From Pseudomonas rhizoryzae (lineage in GTDB: Bacteria; Pseudomonadota; Gammaproteobacteria; Pseudomonadales; Pseudomonadaceae): a stretch of 64,000 nt of DNA. Of this stretch, positions 56,169-64,000 are shown piece after piece (position 1 is the first letter of the stretch; each line of letters starts with the position of its first letter). A program made the position numbers and the translations under genes. Location of the stretch: positions 124,001-188,000 of the forward strand of contig NZ_SULM01000006.1 of the NCBI RefSeq assembly GCF_005250615.1. Direction: 5' to 3'. The notes under the pieces are model-generated. The model was not told the origin of the DNA. It made no database searches and saw nothing but the letters and a program-made list of their open reading frames with translations.

Positions 56169-56834
56169 GTGCGGGTACTGCTGGTGGAAGACGATACCGC
56201 CCTCGCCCAGGGCATCCGCATGGCCTTGCGTGGCGAGGGCTACACCCTGGACTGGGTGGCCGACGGCCTGGCCGCCGAGCACGCCCTGGGCTGTGAACGC
56301 TTCGACCTGGTGCTGCTGGACCTGGGCCTGCCGCGCCTGGATGGCCTCGCGCTGCTGCAGCAGCTGCGCAGCCAGCCCGAAGGCCAGGTGCCGGTGCTGG
56401 TGCTCACCTCCCGCGATGCCAAGGCCGACCGCATCCAGGGCCTGGATGCCGGCGCCGACGACTACCTGGTCAAACCCTGCGACCTGGACGAACTCAAGGC
56501 GCGCATCCGCGCCCTGATCCGCCGCAGTTGCGGCCGCGCCCAGCCGCTGCTGGAGCATGCCGGCGTCAGCCTCGACCCGGCCAGCCAGGCGGTGCGCTAC
56601 CGGGGCGCCGAGGTGGTCATGACCCCCATGGAATATCAGTTGCTGCATCTGTTGCTGTTGCGCCCCGGCGCCGTCATCACCCGCGAACGGTTGAGCAATG
56701 CCCTCTACGGCTGGCAGGAAGCGGCCTCGGGCAACACCCTGGAAGTGCTCATCCACAACCTGCGCAAGAAACTCGACAGCAGTCTCATCCGCACCGTACG
56801 CGGCGTGGGCTACCTCCTGGAGCGTCAGCCATGA
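56169..56834 (+). CDS. OmpR-family response regulator (PmrA/QseB-like)
   Basis: 221 residues from GTG 56169 (GGAGG eight bases upstream). Receiver: acidic pocket VEDD, phospho-acceptor Asp51 in LVLLDLGLPRLDG, Lys in YLVKPCDLDEL. Winged-helix DNA-binding domain from about 125 (MTPMEYQLLHLLLL, NTLEVLIHNLRKKL, VRGVGYLL). Predicted to bind the direct repeats upstream of the PepSY gene. Overlaps its kinase gene by ATGA. Confidence 0.93.
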   Translation: MRVLLVEDDTALAQGIRMALRGEGYTLDWVADGLAAEHALGCERFDLVLLDLGLPRLDGLALLQQLRSQPEGQVPVLVLTSRDAKADRIQGLDAGADDYLVKPCDLDELKARIRALIRRSCGRAQPLLEHAGVSLDPASQAVRYRGAEVVMTPMEYQLLHLLLLRPGAVITRERLSNALYGWQEAASGNTLEVLIHNLRKKLDSSLIRTVRGVGYLLERQP

Positions 56835-58192
56835 TCGCCATACGCACCCGCATCCTCGCCCCTACCCTGGCGCTGGTGATGGCCGGCAGTCTGGCCCTCG
56901 CCCTGCTGGCCCTGCGCGACAGTCATCGCGAGATCGAAGACATCTACGATGCCCAACTGGTCCAGGGCGCGCGGCTGCTGGAAAGCCTGCTGCAAGCCGG
57001 CAGCCCGGCGGCGGATCGCTGGCCGGAACTGGCCCAGGTGTTCGACCGCGCCATGCAACCCGCCCCCGGCGGCGTGGCGGCGCATCCCTATGAAAACCAG
57101 CTGACCTTCCAGATCTGGAGCGCCGACGGTCAGTTACTGGTGCGCTCCGGCAGCGCGCCCCGGCTCAACGAGGTGCCGCCCGAGGGCTTGCACGAGGTGT
57201 TCGAGAATGGCCGCGAATGGTGCGGGATGCTGGTCCGCACCGCTGACAGCGGCCTGCGCATCTGGGTCGGCGAACGCGAGGACCTGCGCCAGGACCTGAT
57301 CCAGCGCATCGTCAGCCACACCCTCTGGCCGACCCTGGTGGGCTTGCCGGTGCTGGTCGGGGTGCTCTGGTTGCTGCTCGGCTGGGGCCTGCGCCCGTTG
57401 CGGGACTTCGCCCGTGGCCTGCGCGAGCGCGATCCGCACAGCCTGGCGCCGCTACCGAGCGGCCCCTTGCCACCGGAGCTGCAACCCATGCATGGCGCCC
57501 TCGACCATCTGCTCGCCCAGTTACGCGCCCTGCTCGACCGCGAGCGCCGCTTCATCGCCGACGCCGCCCACGAATTGCGCACGCCCCTGGCGATCCTCGA
57601 CCTACATGCGCAGAACGCCCAGCGCGCCGAGACCGCCGCCGAGCGCGACGAAGCCCTCGGCTACCTGCGCCAGGGCGTGAGTCGGGCGACCCGGCTGGCC
57701 AGCCAATTGCTCACCCTGGCGCGCCTGGAGCCGGGCGCCACCCCGCTCCGGCCCCTGGAACTGGAGCCGCTGGTCCGCGAGGAACTGGCGGAATTGACGC
57801 CGCTGGCGCTGGATCGTCAGGTGGAATTGGTGCTGGCGGCCCAGCCGGGGCAACCGGTACTGGGCGATGCGGACGCCATCGCCATCGCCCTGCAGAACCT
57901 GGTCGCCAACGCCCTGGCGTTCGCGCCGGCGGGCAGCGCGGTGGAGGTGGGCATCGAAGCCGGTCTCGACGACGGAGTGCTGCTGCGGGTGGAAGATCGC
58001 GGCCCCGGGGTGGACGAAGCCGAGCTGGCCCGCCTGTGCGACCGTTTCTACAGCGCCGGCAATCCCCAGGGCGCCGGACTGGGTCTGGCCATCGTCGAGA
58101 CCATCACCCGCCGTCTGGGCGGCGCCCTGAGCTTCAGCAACAGAGCGCGGGGTGGTTTCCGGGTGGAGTTGCGCCTGCCGCGCGCGGTCTAG
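56831..58192 (+). CDS. sensor histidine kinase (QseC/PmrB-like)
   Basis: 453 residues. TM1 about 8-28, periplasmic sensor about 30-155, TM2 about 160-182, then linker, HisKA with His247 in FIADAAHELRTPLAI, and HATPase with N-box NLVANALAFAPAG, G1 EDRGPGVDEAELA and G2 GAGLGLAIVE. It phosphorylates the coupled regulator. The periplasmic part holds no metal-rich cluster that would reveal a ligand. The PepSY protein next door is a possible modulator. Confidence 0.92.
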   Translation: MIAIRTRILAPTLALVMAGSLALALLALRDSHREIEDIYDAQLVQGARLLESLLQAGSPAADRWPELAQVFDRAMQPAPGGVAAHPYENQLTFQIWSADGQLLVRSGSAPRLNEVPPEGLHEVFENGREWCGMLVRTADSGLRIWVGEREDLRQDLIQRIVSHTLWPTLVGLPVLVGVLWLLLGWGLRPLRDFARGLRERDPHSLAPLPSGPLPPELQPMHGALDHLLAQLRALLDRERRFIADAAHELRTPLAILDLHAQNAQRAETAAERDEALGYLRQGVSRATRLASQLLTLARLEPGATPLRPLELEPLVREELAELTPLALDRQVELVLAAQPGQPVLGDADAIAIALQNLVANALAFAPAGSAVEVGIEAGLDDGVLLRVEDRGPGVDEAELARLCDRFYSAGNPQGAGLGLAIVETITRRLGGALSFSNRARGGFRVELRLPRAV

Positions 58193-59403
58193 GCCTGCTG
58201 GTAGCCGCTCGCCACCAGCGGTCGAGCGGGCCGGGTCAGGCGCAGCCCCAGGCCCATCAGCAGCACCAAGCCCAGGGCCATCAACAGCCAGGCGTTGGCC
58301 AGGCTATCGAGCTGGTCGCGCAGGATACCGGCGGCCAGCGGCGCCAGGCTGGCGATCAGATAGCCGCCGCCCTGGACGAAACCCAGTAACGCGCCGGCCT
58401 CGCGCGGATCACGGACCTGATCCATCGCCAGGATCAGCGACAGGGGAAACAGTGCGCCGATGCCCAGGCCGAGCAGGAGGGCGATGGGTAGCGCCAACTG
58501 TAGCGGTACCAGCGCCAGGCCCAGCAGCCCCACCAGCACCACGCCGAGCACGCCCAACACCAAAGGACGACGATTGTGCAGTCGGGCGATGGTCGCCGAG
58601 AGCAAGAGGCCGGCGCTGACCTCGGCAAGACTCAGGCCGCCCAGCAGCAGGCCGCTGTCGACTGGTGGCCAACCGAGGCCGGTGTAGTACGGCGGCAGCC
58701 AGGCCAGCACCAGGGTGTAGGCGGAGGTGCCGATGCCGAAGAAGGCCAGCAGCACCCAGGCCTGCCGTGAACGCCAGGGCTGGGCGCGGGGAACAGCGAT
58801 GGATACCGGCGCATCGGGTCGAGCCAGGACCAGCCAGGTCACCAGGGCCAGCAACACCGGCAGCGTCCAGAGCGCCAGGCCCTGGGCCCAGCCCAGCTGT
58901 TCGGCCAGGGGCGCCGCGGTAGCGGCGGCCACGGCGGCGCCGCCCATGATGCCGGTGGTATAGAGCCCCATCAGGGTGCTGGTGCGCTGTGGATAGCAGC
59001 GGCGGATATAGGCCGGGATCAACGCCTGCACCAGGGCGATGCCGACGCCACCGAGGCCGGCGGTGAGGATCAGCCCCAGCCCGCTCGGCTCGTCCCAACG
59101 CACGGCATTGGCCAACGCCAGCAGCAGCAGGCCAAGGGCGATGCCACGGCGCTCGCCGAGCCAGGCCTGCAACCGGGCCCCGCCCAGCGCACAGAGGCCC
59201 ATGGCGGCGATGGGCAGGGTGGTGAGCGCGCCAGCGGCGCTGCCATCCAGTCCGGTCGCTACCTGGATGCCATCCAGCAGTGGGCCAATGGCGGCGAGGA
59301 TCGGCCTTAGGTTGAGACCGACCAGCAGCACCAGCAACACGCCCAGGAGGGCATCCTGCCGGGGCGAAAGGGTGGTCGGGGATGATGGTGACGCGGAAAG
59401 CAT
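58189..59403 (-). CDS. MFS transporter (CynX/NimT-like)
   Basis: 404 residues from ATG 59403 (CGGAGA upstream). Twelve predicted membrane segments. The CynX/NimT/YeaN-type opening LVLLVGLNLRPILAAIGPLL is followed by LGERRGIALGLLLLALAN and GLYTTGIMGGAAVAA. Transport substrate uncertain (cyanate and 2-nitroimidazole are the named cases). Divergent from a MarR regulator gene across 78 bp that carries a palindromic operator, so it is probably the regulated target. Confidence 0.87.
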   Translation of the reverse strand: MLSASPSSPTTLSPRQDALLGVLLVLLVGLNLRPILAAIGPLLDGIQVATGLDGSAAGALTTLPIAAMGLCALGGARLQAWLGERRGIALGLLLLALANAVRWDEPSGLGLILTAGLGGVGIALVQALIPAYIRRCYPQRTSTLMGLYTTGIMGGAAVAAATAAPLAEQLGWAQGLALWTLPVLLALVTWLVLARPDAPVSIAVPRAQPWRSRQAWVLLAFFGIGTSAYTLVLAWLPPYYTGLGWPPVDSGLLLGGLSLAEVSAGLLLSATIARLHNRRPLVLGVLGVVLVGLLGLALVPLQLALPIALLLGLGIGALFPLSLILAMDQVRDPREAGALLGFVQGGGYLIASLAPLAAGILRDQLDSLANAWLLMALGLVLLMGLGLRLTRPARPLVASGYQQA

Positions 59404-59445
59404 GGACAATCTCCGGAATGACGCGATATTTCTCTTGATGAGAAG

Positions 59446-59463
59446 TATCTTAACATCAAGATA
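59446..59463. promoter_or_regulatory. MarR-type palindromic operator
   Basis: TATCTTAAC-ATCAAGATA, an 18-bp near-palindrome (right half perfect for TATCTTGAT/ATCAAGATA). An overlapping 8-bp inverted repeat TCTTGATG / CATCAAGA spans 59433-59461. It lies 43 bp from the MFS start and 19 bp from the MarR start. Confidence 0.75.
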
Positions 59464-59481
59464 TATTACCGAGGTAATCCG

Positions 59482-59973
59482 ATGCCCGATCGCGCCGAAT
59501 TCGCCGTGGACCAATGGCGCCGTGAGCGCCCCGATCTGGACGCCCTACCCATGCGCCTGGTCGGTCGCCTCGGCGAGATGGCCCAGATCCTCAGCCGCGA
59601 CGTGCTGCAGCCGTTCTTCGACGAGCACCGGCTGCACTATGGCGAATTCGATGTGCTGGCCACCCTCCGCCGGGCCGGCGAGCCCTATGCGCTGAGTCCG
59701 ACGGTACTCTACGAATCGGCCATGATTTCCTCGGGCGGCATGACCAATCGCCTCGACCGCCTGGAGCGCGCCGGCCTGATCGAACGCCAGAAGAACCCCG
59801 ACGACCGCCGCAGCACCCTGGTCGCCCTCACCGCGGCGGGCTTCGCGCTCATCGATGGCCTGATGAGCGCCCACGTCGACAACGAGCGCCGCGCCCTGGC
59901 CACCCTCAGCGCGGACGAGCAGCAACAGCTGGATGCCCTGCTGGGCAAGTGGCTGGCCGCGCGTACGGAATGA
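59482..59973 (+). CDS. MarR-family transcriptional regulator
   Basis: 163 residues. Winged-helix core: LHYGEFDVLATLRRAGEPYA, SAMISSGGMTNRLDRLERAG and the wing RQKNPDDRRSTLVALTAAG. The N-terminal and C-terminal helices form the dimer. It probably represses itself and the divergent MFS gene from the shared operator until a small ligand binds. No redox cysteines are present. Confidence 0.93.
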   Translation: MPDRAEFAVDQWRRERPDLDALPMRLVGRLGEMAQILSRDVLQPFFDEHRLHYGEFDVLATLRRAGEPYALSPTVLYESAMISSGGMTNRLDRLERAGLIERQKNPDDRRSTLVALTAAGFALIDGLMSAHVDNERRALATLSADEQQQLDALLGKWLAARTE

Positions 59974-60004
59974 AAAAAGCCGCGTGGCAGCACCCCGCGG
60001 CTTT
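59973..60004. terminator. bidirectional terminator between marR-type and MFS genes
   Basis: AAAAAAGCCGCG ... CGCGGCTTT with an 11-base loop. T-runs flank the stem on both strands, and both neighbouring genes converge here. Confidence 0.85.
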
Positions 60005-60022
60005 GTGGTCAGCGGCGGCGAC

Positions 60023-61384
60023 TCAACCCGCCGAGATCCGCTCCAGCGGTACCGGCTTGAGGCGCGGCGTGAGGAAATGGATCACCAGGATGGCCACCAG
60101 GTAGGCGCTGCCGGCCACGATGAAGATCGGCTGGTAGGACTTGAAGATCTCCAGGATGTAGCCGTTGTAGGTGGTCATCAGCATGCCGCCGATGGCGCCG
60201 GCGGTACCGCCGATGCCGATCACCGAGGCCACGGCTTCCTTGGGGAAGAGATCCGACGGCAGGGTCATCAGGTTGGCCGACCACGCCTGGTGGGCGGCGG
60301 CGGCGAGACCGATGATGCCCACCACCAGCCAGAGGCTGGAGACGAACTGGGCGGTGACGATGGGAACGACCGCCAGGGCGCAAAGCAGCATGGTGGTCTT
60401 GCGCGCCAGGTTGGCGTTGCGGCCGAGCTTCATCTGCTTGGAGGAACCCCAGCCGCCCAGTACCGAGCCGATGTCGGCGAGGATATAGATGGCGATCAGC
60501 GGCGGGCCGAAGGACTTCAGGTTCAGGCCGTAGGTCTTGCCGAGGAAGTCCGGCAGCCAGAACAGGTACAGCCACCAGATCGGATCGGTGAGGAACTTGC
60601 CGGCGGCATAGGCCCAGGTCTCGCGGAAGGTGAGCAGCTTGAACCAGGAGATCTTCACCGCGGTAGCCGGCGTGGCCGAGACCGGCGAGCCATCGTCGGA
60701 CTGGATATAGGCCAGTTCTTCACGGCTGACCTTGGGGTGCTCGTGGGGGCGGCGATAGAGCAGCAGCCAGGCGATCAGCCACAGCGCGGTGACGATGCCG
60801 ATGGAGATGAAGGCCGCCCGCCAGCCCCAGGCCAGGGTGATGGCCGGCACCAGCAAAGGTGTGATGATAGGCCCCATGGCGGTACCGGCATTGAAGATCC
60901 CGGTGGCCTGGGCACGCTCCTTCTGTGGAAACCATTCCGATACCGCCTTGAGGCTGGCCGGAAAGCTGCCGGACTCGCCGAAGCCGAGGGTGAAGCGCAC
61001 CAGCACGAAATGGGTGACGGTATGGGCGATGCCGTGGCCGATGCTGGCGATGGTCCAGATGGTGAAGGCCAGGGCATAGCCAATGCGCACCCCCACCTTG
61101 TCGATGATGCGACCGAAGGTGAGGAAGCCGATGGCATAGGCGCACTGGAACCAGAACACGATCTTGGCGTAATCGGTTTCCGACCAGCCCAGATCCGCCT
61201 GCAGCGTGGGCTTCAAGATACCGATCATCTGGCGGTCGATGTAGTTGATGCCGATGGCGATGAACAGCAGCGCGCAAATCAACCAGCGATAGCGAGTGAA
61301 GCGTGAGGCCTGTTGGGTGGCGGTGACGGGCGGGACCTGCGACCGCGGGGCGGATTCCGCCCCGGGAGTGACCTGGATAGTCAT
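60023..61384 (-). CDS. MFS anion:cation symporter family transporter (hexuronate/aldarate type)
   Basis: 453 residues from ATG 61384 (AGGAAG upstream); the longer frame crosses the promoter. Twelve membrane segments. ACS-family signatures: FIAIGINYIDRQMIGILKPT, GFLTFGRIIDKVGVRIGYAL, LGFGESGSFPASLKAVSEWF and ERAQATGIFNAGTAMGPI. These match ExuT/GudP-like porters for hexuronates, aldarates or aldonates. No catabolic genes are adjacent. A palindrome 70-90 bp upstream fits a GntR-type repressor. Confidence 0.9.
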   Translation of the reverse strand: MTIQVTPGAESAPRSQVPPVTATQQASRFTRYRWLICALLFIAIGINYIDRQMIGILKPTLQADLGWSETDYAKIVFWFQCAYAIGFLTFGRIIDKVGVRIGYALAFTIWTIASIGHGIAHTVTHFVLVRFTLGFGESGSFPASLKAVSEWFPQKERAQATGIFNAGTAMGPIITPLLVPAITLAWGWRAAFISIGIVTALWLIAWLLLYRRPHEHPKVSREELAYIQSDDGSPVSATPATAVKISWFKLLTFRETWAYAAGKFLTDPIWWLYLFWLPDFLGKTYGLNLKSFGPPLIAIYILADIGSVLGGWGSSKQMKLGRNANLARKTTMLLCALAVVPIVTAQFVSSLWLVVGIIGLAAAAHQAWSANLMTLPSDLFPKEAVASVIGIGGTAGAIGGMLMTTYNGYILEIFKSYQPIFIVAGSAYLVAILVIHFLTPRLKPVPLERISAG

Positions 61385-61454
61385 CGAATAGGCTTCCTGA
61401 CTTGTTGTTATGGCCGGTGTGAACCGGGGTCGTTGGAAAGCTGTTACCGGATAT

Positions 61455-61472
61455 TCATATGACATCGTATGA
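61455..61472. promoter_or_regulatory. GntR-type palindrome upstream of the ACS transporter
   Basis: TCATATGACATCGTATGA with mirror ends TCATA / TATGA, 71 bp upstream of the transporter start. Its form (TCATAnGnnnTCnTATGA-like) fits FCD-subfamily GntR regulators of sugar-acid genes. No GntR gene lies in the window. Confidence 0.5.
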
Positions 61473-61669
61473 GTGGTCTGGATAGCTGTCAATCCACCAC
61501 AGGCGAAGAGGTTTGACATCTTGCAGCAGCGCGATCAGCTCGCCGGTTTTCAGATGTAAAGCAGTGCAAGGCCGCTTCCGTGACCTGCCTGGCACTTTTT
61601 CGTTGCAAGACGTCTAATGCGGTTCCTGAAGCGAAGCCGTCGCCTCACCTTGTCCATCCCGAGCCCCCT

Positions 61670-63772
61670 GTGTCCTCAGCAGACATCCCCGCCCTGATGG
61701 CGCGTATCGCGCAGCTGGAACAGAGCGACAGCCAGCTTCGTCAGCAGCTCGACGCCCGTAATGCGCCGGTGGAAGGCACGGCCATCCTGGCCAGCGAGCG
61801 CTACCAGTTCCTGTTCAACGCCATGGACGAGGGCTTTTGCATCATCGAATTCCTCGACGGCCCCCATGGACCGTTGAGCGACTACATTCATGTCGAGGCC
61901 AATCCGGCCTATACCGCCCATGCCGGTATTCCCAACATCGTGGGCAAGAAGCTACGCGACGTGGTCGGCGACGAGGCCCAGGCCTGGCTCGACCGCTACG
62001 GCCAGGTGCTGCGCACCGGCGAATCCATTCGCTTCGAGCAGGAATTGGTGGCCACCGGGCGCTACCTGGAGCTGACCGCCTTTCGCATCGAGCCGGCCAG
62101 CCGACGCCAGGTTGCCGTGTTGTTCCAGGACATCACCGCGCGCAAGCGCGCCGAGGCAGCCCTGCGCCAGCTCAACGAGACCCTTGAGGAGCGGGTGCAG
62201 TCCGCGTTGGCCGCCAACCGGATCCTGGCCAACGTGGTGAACGGTGCCACGGCCCTGGTCCAGGTAGTGGACTTCGATTTCCGCTGGCTGGCGATCAACG
62301 AGTCCGGGGCCGATATCCTCGAACGCGCGCTGGAGGTCCGCCCCTCTATCGGCGGCTCCCTGCTGGAGAACCTCAAGCGACGACCCGATCTGTACGAGGT
62401 CATCGTGCCGTTATGGCGCCGCGCCTTCGCCGGTGAGACCTTGCGCGAGATCATCTCGGTAAGCGAGGCGCCGACGCGACGCCATTACGAGCTGCAACTC
62501 ACCCCGTTGTACGATGCTGAGGGCCGCTGCATCGGCGCCTATGAGTTCGCCTACGACGTGACCGAGCGCTTCAACGAGCAGGAACGCGTCCGGCTCATGG
62601 AAGAGGCCCTGCGGCAATCGCAGAAGATGGAAGCCGTCGGCCAGCTCACCGGTGGCATCGCCCACGACTTCAACAACCTGCTGACCGGCATCCTCGGCTC
62701 CCTGGAGATGCTCGAACTGCGTTTGCGCCAGGGCCGCCTGCAGGACCTGGATCGCTATACCGGCACCGCCCGCAGCGCCGCTCAGCGCGCCGCCGCCCTG
62801 ACCCACCGGCTGCTGGCCTTCTCGCGTCGGCAGACCCTCGATCCGCAACCGGTGGCGCTGGAACAACTGGTGGTCGGGCTCGAAGATCTCATCCAGCGCA
62901 GCATAGGTCCGCAGATCGTCCTGGAGCACGAGGCCAATCCGCAGCTCTGGCTGACCCACATCGACGCCTCGCAGCTGGAAAACGCCCTGCTCAACCTCTG
63001 CCTCAACGCCCGCGACGCCATGCCCGAGGGCGGGCGTATCCGCATCGTCCTGGCCAACGAGACCCTCGACGAAGCCCGCGCCCGGCAGTACGCCCTGGTC
63101 GCAGGCGACTACGTCCGCCTGAGCGTGGGGGATACCGGCAGCGGCATGAGCGAAGAGGTGCTCGCGCGGGTGTTCGATCCCTTCTTCACCACCAAGCCCC
63201 TGGGCCAGGGTACCGGCCTGGGCCTGTCCATGGTGCACGGCTTCGTGCTGCAATCCGGCGGCGGGATCCGCATCGAATCGGCGCCCGACCAGGGCACCTG
63301 GGTCCACCTCTATCTGCCGCGCCATTACCTCCTGAGCTTGGCCCATCCGCCGGTCCATCCCGAGCTGGAACCCAATCTACCGGGCCAGGGCGAGACCATC
63401 CTCGTGGTCGACGACGAACCCACCATCCGCGCCCTGGTGGTCGAGGTCATGACCGCCCAAGGCTATCGGGTGCTGGAGGCGGCCGATGGCACCACGGCCC
63501 TGAGCCTGCTGCAGGCCGATACCCCGCTGGACCTGCTGGTCACCGACGTCGGCCTGCCCGGCGCCCTCAACGGTCGCCAACTGGCCGATGCCTTGCGCAG
63601 CGGGCGACCGACGCTGCCGGTGCTGTTCATCACCGGTTATGCCGAAAGCAACGTCATCGGTGACGGCGACCTCGACGCGGGCATGGGCGTGCTCATCAAA
63701 CCCTTCGCCCTGGATACCCTCGAACGTCGCATTCACCTGATGCTCGGAGAGCGCCAGGGCGCGCCCTCCTGA
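61670..63772 (+). CDS. PAS-containing hybrid sensor histidine kinase
   Basis: About 700 residues from GTG 61670; a GTG at 61580 would add 30 low-quality residues and an ATG at 61697 is also possible. No membrane spans. Order: short coiled coil ([18 protein letters not shown]), PAS (about 40-165; [16 protein letters not shown]), a second PAS (about 190-330), HisKA with the phosphorylated His in [17 protein letters not shown], HATPase ([23 protein letters not shown]), then a C-terminal receiver with DDE acid pocket ([10 protein letters not shown]) and phospho-acceptor in [14 protein letters not shown]. Cytoplasmic; the partner regulator is not in the window. Confidence 0.9.
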   Translation: MSSADIPALMARIAQLEQSDSQLRQQLDARNAPVEGTAILASERYQFLFNAMDEGFCIIEFLDGPHGPLSDYIHVEANPAYTAHAGIPNIVGKKLRDVVGDEAQAWLDRYGQVLRTGESIRFEQELVATGRYLELTAFRIEPASRRQVAVLFQDITARKRAEAALRQLNETLEERVQSALAANRILANVVNGATALVQVVDFDFRWLAINESGADILERALEVRPSIGGSLLENLKRRPDLYEVIVPLWRRAFAGETLREIISVSEAPTRRHYELQLTPLYDAEGRCIGAYEFAYDVTERFNEQERVRLMEEALRQSQKMEAVGQLTGGIAHDFNNLLTGILGSLEMLELRLRQGRLQDLDRYTGTARSAAQRAAALTHRLLAFSRRQTLDPQPVALEQLVVGLEDLIQRSIGPQIVLEHEANPQLWLTHIDASQLENALLNLCLNARDAMPEGGRIRIVLANETLDEARARQYALVAGDYVRLSVGDTGSGMSEEVLARVFDPFFTTKPLGQGTGLGLSMVHGFVLQSGGGIRIESAPDQGTWVHLYLPRHYLLSLAHPPVHPELEPNLPGQGETILVVDDEPTIRALVVEVMTAQGYRVLEAADGTTALSLLQADTPLDLLVTDVGLPGALNGRQLADALRSGRPTLPVLFITGYAESNVIGDGDLDAGMGVLIKPFALDTLERRIHLMLGERQGAPS

Positions 63773-63838
63773 GGCAATCCGAATGATGTCTTTTTGCTAT
63801 CATCAGGCTCTAACTCTTTCGTCCTGACCGAGCAGCCC

Positions 63839-63922
63839 ATGGACAAGCGTTCCCGGACTCACCTCCTGCTGATCTTCACCGTGATCGCCGGCATGGCCCT
63901 GTTGGCGGCCCAGATCCGTTAA
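63839..63922 (+). CDS. 27-residue membrane peptide (putative)
   Basis: ATG to TAA frame MDKRSRTHLLLIFTVIAGMA plus seven residues (LLAAQIR): a basic start and one hydrophobic segment, like small single-span membrane proteins. The ribosome site is weak (GAGCAG). It lies 66 bp after the hybrid kinase gene. Could be spurious. Confidence 0.35.
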   Translation: MDKRSRTHLLLIFTVIAGMALLAAQIR

Positions 63923-64000
63923 GGCGGTCGTAAGCAAAGAGGTGGCACTCTGAGATCCGTGCCGCAAGGCATCGTAGAAGCTGACTCTGCGTTTGAGCCT

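Overview
The window is GC-rich, densely coded chromosome from a gammaproteobacterium, almost certainly a Pseudomonas or a close relative. The main reason is gene order. The blocks spuA-H/spuI, aguA, an OprE-type porin, a GGDEF protein, a DesA-type desaturase, oscA-sbp-cysTWA and gabDT with a nearby tRNA-Arg follow the order I recall for P. aeruginosa PAO1 (about PA0263-PA0304), with several genes missing. I cannot assign a species from the sequence alone. No phage, plasmid, CRISPR array or intact insertion sequence is present. Mobile or repetitive DNA is limited to REP-like hairpins, a 115-bp tandem array and one MITE-like element.

Layout. 1-8.3 kb: a partial iron-sulfur photolyase/cryptochrome, a DUF6482 protein, a UPF0114 membrane protein, a Lon-like protease, a lipoprotein, rhtA, gntK and thyA. 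8.3-8.8 kb: 115-bp tandem repeats. 8.8-20.9 kb: the polyamine cluster, with the leftward spuABCDEFGH operon (gamma-glutamyl-polyamine catabolism plus an ABC importer) divergent from spuI and aguA. 20.9-24.8 kb: porin, diguanylate cyclase and desaturase. 25-29 kb: sulfate uptake operon oscA-sbp-cysTWA. 29-32 kb: a chemoreceptor and a receiver-HDOD protein. 32-35.5 kb: gabDT, which finishes the route from putrescine through GABA to succinate, and a tRNA-Arg. 35.6-46.3 kb: mixed accessory metabolism. This includes a guanidinium exporter behind a guanidine-II riboswitch, a PQQ sugar dehydrogenase, two NAD(P)-type oxidoreductases, a flagellar-sigma-driven chemoreceptor, and an SDR / GH15 / 3-methyladenine glycosylase run whose GH15 gene has an in-frame amber codon. 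46.6-50.4 kb: pstSCAB with a Pho box and no phoU. 50.7-51.7 kb: mntP behind a yybP-ykoY manganese riboswitch, then a MITE. 51.7-58.2 kb: envelope and redox genes, two cytochromes b561, a phosphoethanolamine-transferase-like protein, a CDF exporter, and a PepSY protein facing a two-component system. 58.2-64 kb: two MFS transporters, a MarR regulator and a hybrid histidine kinase.

How the parts connect. The polyamine import and catabolism genes, agmatine deiminase and gabDT form one nitrogen/carbon salvage route. Two RNA switches (guanidine, manganese), a Pho box and two near-identical direct-repeat operators give unusually explicit regulatory wiring. The operators share the motif TAAGRTT-N4-TAAGGTT and lie in front of the phosphoethanolamine-transferase-like gene and the PepSY/cytochrome operon. 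They suggest a small regulon of the neighbouring OmpR-family regulator. I did not find a clearly new defence or biosynthetic system. The most checkable new observations are the regulatory ones, the amber-interrupted glycoside hydrolase and the gene losses in the agu/gpu region.
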